Under the pieces are notes generated by a model. It did no database searches and was not told the DNA's origin. It worked only from the letters and a program-made list of their open reading frames with translations. DNA of 64,000 bases from Duganella guangzhouensis (GTDB taxonomy: Bacteria > Pseudomonadota > Gammaproteobacteria > Burkholderiales > Burkholderiaceae_D). Below are positions 60,211 to 64,000 of the stretch, one piece after another (position 1 is the first letter of the stretch; each line of letters begins with the position of its first letter). The position numbers and the translations under genes are program-made. The stretch is taken from assembly GCF_009674535.1 (NCBI RefSeq), contig NZ_WKJK01000022.1, positions 38,566-102,565 on the forward strand. The letters run 5' to 3'.

Positions 60211-61189
60211 GGGGATTGCCTGCTTTGCCGGCCACCACGTCCTGCATCCACAGCCAGGCGTCGATGGCGATACGGTTGAAGATAGCGCTGTCCAGTTGCG
60301 CCGCCTGCAGACAGCCGGCCAGGCACTCATAATCCTCCTGCTCGGCGGATTCCACCACGCACAGCAACTGGCCCATCTCGCCGGCGTGCGACAGCAACGC
60401 CTGCTGCACCGACTCGCTGACCGCCAGCGGCTTCAGCACATCTTCCAGCGGCATACCGAACAGCACGCCCAGCAACGAGAACATGCCGACCATGAAGGCT
60501 TGCTCCTGATGATGCTTGTCCTCGCCCACCGCCTTGGACAGCAACTCCATCGAACGCGCCCGCACCGCCACCCGCGCCAGCAGCATGGCCGAGCGCTGGT
60601 CGTTTTCGCGCGACGAGAACAGCATCAGGTTGAGCCAGCGTCGCAGCTGCGAACGGCCGAGAATCAAGATGGCTTGGGAAAAACTGGTGACACGGCGGCC
60701 GGTGCCCATGCCAAGCGAATTCACCAGCCGCAGCAGGTGATACGACAGCGTCGGGTCCTGGCGCAGCAGCGCTTCGATTTCGTGGGTGTCGGCATCGGCC
60801 GCGACCAGCTGCACCAGTTGCAGCGCCAGTGCGCGCGAGGCGGCCTGGTTGCCGACCGGTTTGGAGGGCGGCGCCATGAACCAGCCGCCTTCAATCCAGT
60901 TGACGCCGGGCGGTAAATCCTTGGGCAATTGCAGGTCGGCGCGCTGCACCTTGTCTTCCGGCAGCGCCTTCCAGCCAGCCTGTTGCAACGCATCGTTGAT
61001 GACCGCGCTGGCGCCGGCGCGGTAGTAGCAAGGCATGCCGCCGCCGGCCAATTCTTCAAGCAGATTCATCGGCAATGCCGGCGCCGTGGCCGGCAAGCGC
61101 GCGGCGTCGAACAACAAAGCTGCCGGGCTGCCGTTGCGGTCAGCCAGGGCATGTACAAACACGGGTGGCGTAACAGTCGATGCAGTCAT
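60203..61189 (-). CDS. HDOD-domain signalling protein
   Basis: A 328-residue protein. The first 110 residues resemble a degenerate EAL-like N-terminal part. Residues 120-310 are an HDOD domain (LLRQDPTLSYHLLRLVNS and SFSQAILILGRSQLRRWLNLMLF). HDOD lacks the metal-binding HD residues and acts as a signalling scaffold. Such YuxH-type proteins are common beside c-di-GMP enzymes. It overlaps the EAL gene by 8 bases and should modulate the same response, perhaps motility. No signal peptide. Confidence 0.85.
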   Translation of the reverse strand: MTASTVTPPVFVHALADRNGSPAALLFDAARLPATAPALPMNLLEELAGGGMPCYYRAGASAVINDALQQAGWKALPEDKVQRADLQLPKDLPPGVNWIEGGWFMAPPSKPVGNQAASRALALQLVQLVAADADTHEIEALLRQDPTLSYHLLRLVNSLGMGTGRRVTSFSQAILILGRSQLRRWLNLMLFSSRENDQRSAMLLARVAVRARSMELLSKAVGEDKHHQEQAFMVGMFSLLGVLFGMPLEDVLKPLAVSESVQQALLSHAGEMGQLLCVVESAEQEDYECLAGCLQAAQLDSAIFNRIAIDAWLWMQDVVAGKAGNPHA

Positions 61190-61237
61190 TGGAGTTCCAG
61201 CGAGACACTAACAGTATCCCGCTATGGTACTCCGAAA

Positions 61238-62176
61238 CTATTGGCCTTGGTCAACATTATGATGCGGCAGATGGCTCAGCAAACGCTCGAACAAGCCGGG
61301 CTGGCGCATGCGGTCGATCCACCAGTTAAGCGCGGCGCCATTCTCGCCGCTGCGCCAGGCCAGATAGAAGGTCTCGGCCGGCTTGGGCTCCTCCACCTGC
61401 TTCTCCACCAGCAAGCCAGCGGCGATGGCGGCGCGCGCGCACGGCTCGGGCAGGAAGCCAAAGCCCATGCCGGCCAGCTGGTACTGGTACTTGGTCTTCA
61501 TGTCGGGCACGGTCAGCGTGTCCTGACCCAGCAACAGGCCGACCGTGCGCGGCGCCATCTGGCGCGCGGAATCAGCCACGCTGATGGCGCGATGATGTTG
61601 CAGATGGGTGCGGCTCAGCTTGTCCTGAACAGCGGCCAGCGGATGCGAGGGCGCCACAGCGAATACAAACTTGATCTTGCCGATCGCTTCGGAAACATAG
61701 CCACCGCCGGCCGGGCCATCGCCGGCCGCGCCCACCAGCAGATCGACGCGGCGGTCCAGCAAGGCTTCCCAGGTGCCGGACAGCGCTTCCTGCACGATGC
61801 GCAGCCGGGTCTGCTTGGCGACGTCGTAGAAGGCCGGCACGTCATCATGGAACAGGCAGGCCGAAAACATCGAATCCATGCCGACCGCCAGTTCGGTCTC
61901 CCAGCCGGAGGCGACGCGGCGCACCCGGTGTTCCAGATCCAGCGCCGCTTTCAGCAGGTAACGGCCCTCTTTCAGCAGCTCGGCGCCGGCGGCGGTCAGT
62001 TCGACGCGCGGGCCATTGCGTTCGAACACTTGCACCCCCAAATCATCCTCCAGCTTGCTGACGGTATAGGAAATGGTTGAAGGCACGCGGTGCAATTCCT
62101 TGCCGGCGGCGGAGAAGGAACCGCGCCGGTCAATGGCGTCCACGATTTGCAGGGCTTCCAGGCTAAGTCTGAGCAT
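61238..62176 (-). CDS. LysR-family regulator (next to pirin)
   Basis: A 312-residue LysR-type regulator. The N-terminal helix-turn-helix is ALQIVDAIDRRGSFSAAGKELHR and PSTISYTVSKLEDDLGVQVF. A co-inducer domain follows from about residue 90 to the end. The ATG at 62176 gives the usual N-terminus; the upstream extension of the frame is not protein-like. It diverges from the pirin gene across 142 bases that contain several AT-rich runs. Control of the pirin gene is the likely role. Confidence 0.9.
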   Translation of the reverse strand: MLRLSLEALQIVDAIDRRGSFSAAGKELHRVPSTISYTVSKLEDDLGVQVFERNGPRVELTAAGAELLKEGRYLLKAALDLEHRVRRVASGWETELAVGMDSMFSACLFHDDVPAFYDVAKQTRLRIVQEALSGTWEALLDRRVDLLVGAAGDGPAGGGYVSEAIGKIKFVFAVAPSHPLAAVQDKLSRTHLQHHRAISVADSARQMAPRTVGLLLGQDTLTVPDMKTKYQYQLAGMGFGFLPEPCARAAIAAGLLVEKQVEEPKPAETFYLAWRSGENGAALNWWIDRMRQPGLFERLLSHLPHHNVDQGQ

Positions 62177-62318
62177 TCGAATTTTTCGATAATAGAGGGG
62201 TAATTTTTCCGTTTTTTTATTTGGAATCAGGGGTCTACAATGTGATTCATGGATGCGGCGATAGCGAAGCAAACCTTCAAAATTATCGCACATTAACTAA
62301 CAAGAAATGGAGCTCATC

Positions 62319-63023
62319 ATGTTGCAAGTACGTCATTCCGATTCCCGCGGCAAAGCCAACCACGGCTGGCTGGATTCCAAACACAGCTTCTCGTTTGGCC
62401 ACTACCACGATCCCGAACACGTCGGCTTCGGTCCCCTGCTGGTGATCAATGAAGACCAGGTACAAGGCGGCCAGGGCTTCGGCACCCACGGTCACCGCGA
62501 CATGGAAATCATCTCCTATGTGCTGAGCGGCGCGCTGGAGCACAAAGACAGCATGGGTACCGGCTCGGTGCTGCACTACGGCGACGTCCAGCGCATGAGC
62601 GCCGGCACCGGCGTGCGTCACAGCGAGTTCAACGGCGACCGCAATGAAAAGGTGCATTTCCTGCAAATCTGGATTCAGCCTAACCAGGTTGGCATTCCAC
62701 CTAGCTACGAGGAGAAAAACTTCTCGCCGGAAAGCAAAAAAGGCAAACTGGCGCTGATCGCCTCGAATGACGGCCGCAACGGTTCGGTGCTGATCCACCA
62801 GAATGCGGCACTGTACGCCTCCATCATGACCGAAGGCGACAGCCTGAAGCATGAGCTGCAACCTGGCCGTTTGGGCTATGTCCATCTGATCCGGGGTGCG
62901 GTAACCGCCAACGGCGTACACCTGAAAGCCGGCGATGCACTGAAAATCAGCGATGAAACGCTGATTACGCTGGAACAGGCGGAAGATGCCGAACTGCTGG
63001 TGTTCGACCTGCCACAGCACTAA
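62319..63023 (+). CDS. Pirin family protein (YhaK/YhhW-like)
   Basis: A 234-residue bicupin of the pirin family. The signature WLDSKHSFSFGHYHDPEHVG is followed by the metal-ligand His pair in GFGTHGHRDMEII. Some bacterial pirins are quercetin 2,3-dioxygenases, and others bind protein partners; the function here is open. The start is the ATG at 62319, preceded by GGAG at the right distance; an ATG 12 bases earlier is less well placed. The upstream LysR gene is divergent. A terminator follows at 63092. Confidence 0.92.
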   Translation: MLQVRHSDSRGKANHGWLDSKHSFSFGHYHDPEHVGFGPLLVINEDQVQGGQGFGTHGHRDMEIISYVLSGALEHKDSMGTGSVLHYGDVQRMSAGTGVRHSEFNGDRNEKVHFLQIWIQPNQVGIPPSYEEKNFSPESKKGKLALIASNDGRNGSVLIHQNAALYASIMTEGDSLKHELQPGRLGYVHLIRGAVTANGVHLKAGDALKISDETLITLEQAEDAELLVFDLPQH

Positions 63024-63091
63024 GCGCAGTGGAGCGGAAAGGGCTAGAGTCTGGCCCAAAATAAATTTCCGCCAGTTTTGGTATCATGAAG

Positions 63092-63132
63092 GGCGCGCCG
63101 GGTCTGTTGGAACAGCCCGGCGCGCCTTTTTT
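63092..63132 (+). terminator. Intrinsic terminator after the pirin gene
   Basis: GGCGCGCCGGG (63092-63102) pairs with CCCGGCGCGCC (63116-63126), with an inner CTGTT/AACAG stem. Six T residues follow (63127-63132). It lies about 70 bases after the pirin stop and 32 bases before the ribA ATG. Confidence 0.85.
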
Positions 63133-63164
63133 ACCTTGATATGAATAGAATAAAGAGCAAAACC

Positions 63165-63818
63165 ATGTCGCAGAGCGCAGAAATCCCGTCCCCCGACGAA
63201 TTGAACTACGTCACCTCCTGCGCCCTGCCAACGCCCTGGGCCCAGTTCACTTTGCACGCTTTTGTCGAGAAAGCAACCGGCAAGGAGCATCTGGCCATGG
63301 TGCTGGGTGATATCGGCAACGGCGAGCCGGTGCTGGCGCGCGTGCACTCGGAGTGCCTGACCGGCGACGTGCTGTATTCGCAGCGCTGCGACTGCGGCGC
63401 CCAGCTGGAAGGCGCGCTGAAGAAGGTGGCCGACGAAGGCCGTGGCGTGGTGCTGTATCTGCGCCAGGAAGGCCGCGGCATCGGCCTGATCAACAAGATC
63501 CGTGCCTACCGCCTGCAGGAAGCCGGCGCCGACACGGTGCAGGCCAACGAACAACTGGGCTTCAAGGCCGACCAGCGCAGCTACGGGCTGGTGAAACCGA
63601 TGCTGGCGCAATTCGGCGTGACAAGCTTACGCCTGATGACCAATAATCCGCGTAAGATCGATGCCATGACCAAACTGGGGATTGAGGTGGCCGAGCGGGT
63701 TCCGCTGCTGGTCAACCGCAATGCCTTCAATCAGCATTATCTGGATACCAAGGCCGCCAAGCTGGGCCACATGATGACGCCGCTGACCCCGGCGCCGGTG
63801 GAGGATGGCGCGCTGTAA
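63165..63818 (+). CDS. ribA: GTP cyclohydrolase II, RibA
   Basis: A 217-residue enzyme that opens the imidazole ring of GTP, the first step of riboflavin synthesis. Zinc-binding cysteines are C64, C75 and C77 (SECLTGDVLYSQRCDCGAQ). The catalytic LRQEGRGIGLINK and the GTP-binding region follow. It is the stand-alone cyclohydrolase, without a fused RibB domain. I chose the ATG at 63165, which has AAAGAG upstream; the ATG at 63141 is directly after the terminator and has no ribosome site. Confidence 0.95.
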   Translation: MSQSAEIPSPDELNYVTSCALPTPWAQFTLHAFVEKATGKEHLAMVLGDIGNGEPVLARVHSECLTGDVLYSQRCDCGAQLEGALKKVADEGRGVVLYLRQEGRGIGLINKIRAYRLQEAGADTVQANEQLGFKADQRSYGLVKPMLAQFGVTSLRLMTNNPRKIDAMTKLGIEVAERVPLLVNRNAFNQHYLDTKAAKLGHMMTPLTPAPVEDGAL

Positions 63819-63833
63819 CAACTTAAGGACTGC

Positions 63834-64000
63834 ATGAACGTCGCCAAGCTCGCAAGCACGCTATTGATTACCTGGGCCGCCGCCAGCAGCGCGGCACAGG
63901 CCGCATCCACCACCCCCACTGCCGCCGCCAGCAAGGCTGCCGCGACGGCGCCTGCCACCCCGGCCGCCGCCGCGCCCGCAGGCGCCCAATCCACCCAACC
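63834..64000 (+). CDS. Exported Ala/Pro/Thr-rich protein, N-terminus (cut by window edge)
   Basis: The frame is open from an ATG at 63834 (AAGGA ribosome site at 63825-63829) to the end of the window. The 55 visible residues are a signal peptide (MNVAKLASTLLITW, cleavage near QAAS) followed by a low-complexity Ala/Pro/Thr stretch. It could be an exported protein with a flexible linker. It starts 15 bases after ribA and is probably co-transcribed. Nothing more can be said from this part. Confidence 0.7.
   Translation, partial: MNVAKLASTLLITWAAASSAAQAASTTPTAAASKAAATAPATPAAAAPAGAQSTQ

Noticed and set aside
63073..63087. A promoter (TATCAT at 63082-63087) for ribA just before the terminator hairpin.
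   Set aside because: No acceptable -35 lies 16-18 bases upstream, and transcription from it would run straight into the strong terminator at 63092-63132.

Overview
The window reads as one ordinary chromosomal segment of a GC-rich betaproteobacterium. The family Oxalobacteraceae (Duganella, Massilia or Janthinobacterium type) is the best guess. The basis is about 63-65% GC, a PEP-CTERM sorted exoprotein, a dapC-dapD-pilU arrangement, a CheB/CheR fusion, tandem FapA-like proteins and a dense mix of two-component and c-di-GMP proteins. This placement is inference from gene content; no 16S gene is present. I see no tRNA, rRNA, CRISPR array, insertion sequence, integrase or phage gene. About 57 protein genes are supported, two of them cut by the window edges.

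Layout. 1-2.5 kb: a membrane protein (cut) facing a MerR regulator across a classic MerR-type promoter, then a DUF4153 membrane protein. 2.6-6.4 kb: dapC, dapD, pilU and a glutathione peroxidase on the + strand. 6.4-9.9 kb: a PfpI-YHS fusion protein, a LytS/LytTR two-component pair and a PEP-CTERM protein. 10-14.5 kb: yffB-like, dapE, prmB and an ABC-F ATPase. 14.5-19.4 kb: CheW, ArfB, an MFS pump with an XRE regulator, and TauE/SafE with a LysR regulator. 19.4-23.9 kb: two FapA (DUF342) paralogues under a predicted FNR promoter. 24-27.4 kb: an OmpR/EnvZ-type pair, an exported protein and an orphan Imm26 protein. 27.4-31 kb: a perfect 98-bp palindrome, a TPP riboswitch and a TonB-dependent receptor, with PnuC/PnuT-type and NadR-like kinase genes facing it. 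31-37.4 kb: an S46 peptidase, a PAS histidine kinase and a CheB-CheR-PAS protein. 37.5-49.3 kb: an MdtABC-type RND pump with its outer-membrane channel, then a CpxP-like protein and a CpxRA-like pair with a perfect CpxR box. 49.4-53.9 kb: SppA, and a Rieske oxygenase with a solute:sodium symporter. 54-57 kb: an AT-richer NYN nuclease gene behind a leader with a terminator, DUF3820, and a protealysin-type M4 peptidase with an emfourin inhibitor. 57-64 kb: PPC, a cysteine-less glutaredoxin, SYLF, a PAS-GGDEF-EAL protein, HDOD, LysR/pirin, ribA and the start of an exported protein.

How the parts work together. Three enzymes of succinylated lysine/diaminopimelate synthesis (DapC, DapD, DapE) lie within 9 kb but in two transcription units. 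The RND pump and the Cpx-like envelope-stress genes form one coherent block, and the CpxR box sits in the shared divergent region. A TPP riboswitch in front of the receptor, with PnuC-family and NadR-like genes nearby, points to uptake and phosphorylation of thiamine. Many neighbours overlap by 1-4 bases (TGATG or ATGA junctions), which indicates tight translational coupling.

The least explained stretches are 27449-27546 (98-bp palindrome), 54031-54990 (promoter, folded leader, terminator and NYN gene of atypical composition), 23422-23435 (FNR box ahead of tandem FapA genes) and 49324-49411 (BIME-like element). No obvious new multi-gene defence or mobile system was found; the NYN locus is the nearest candidate.
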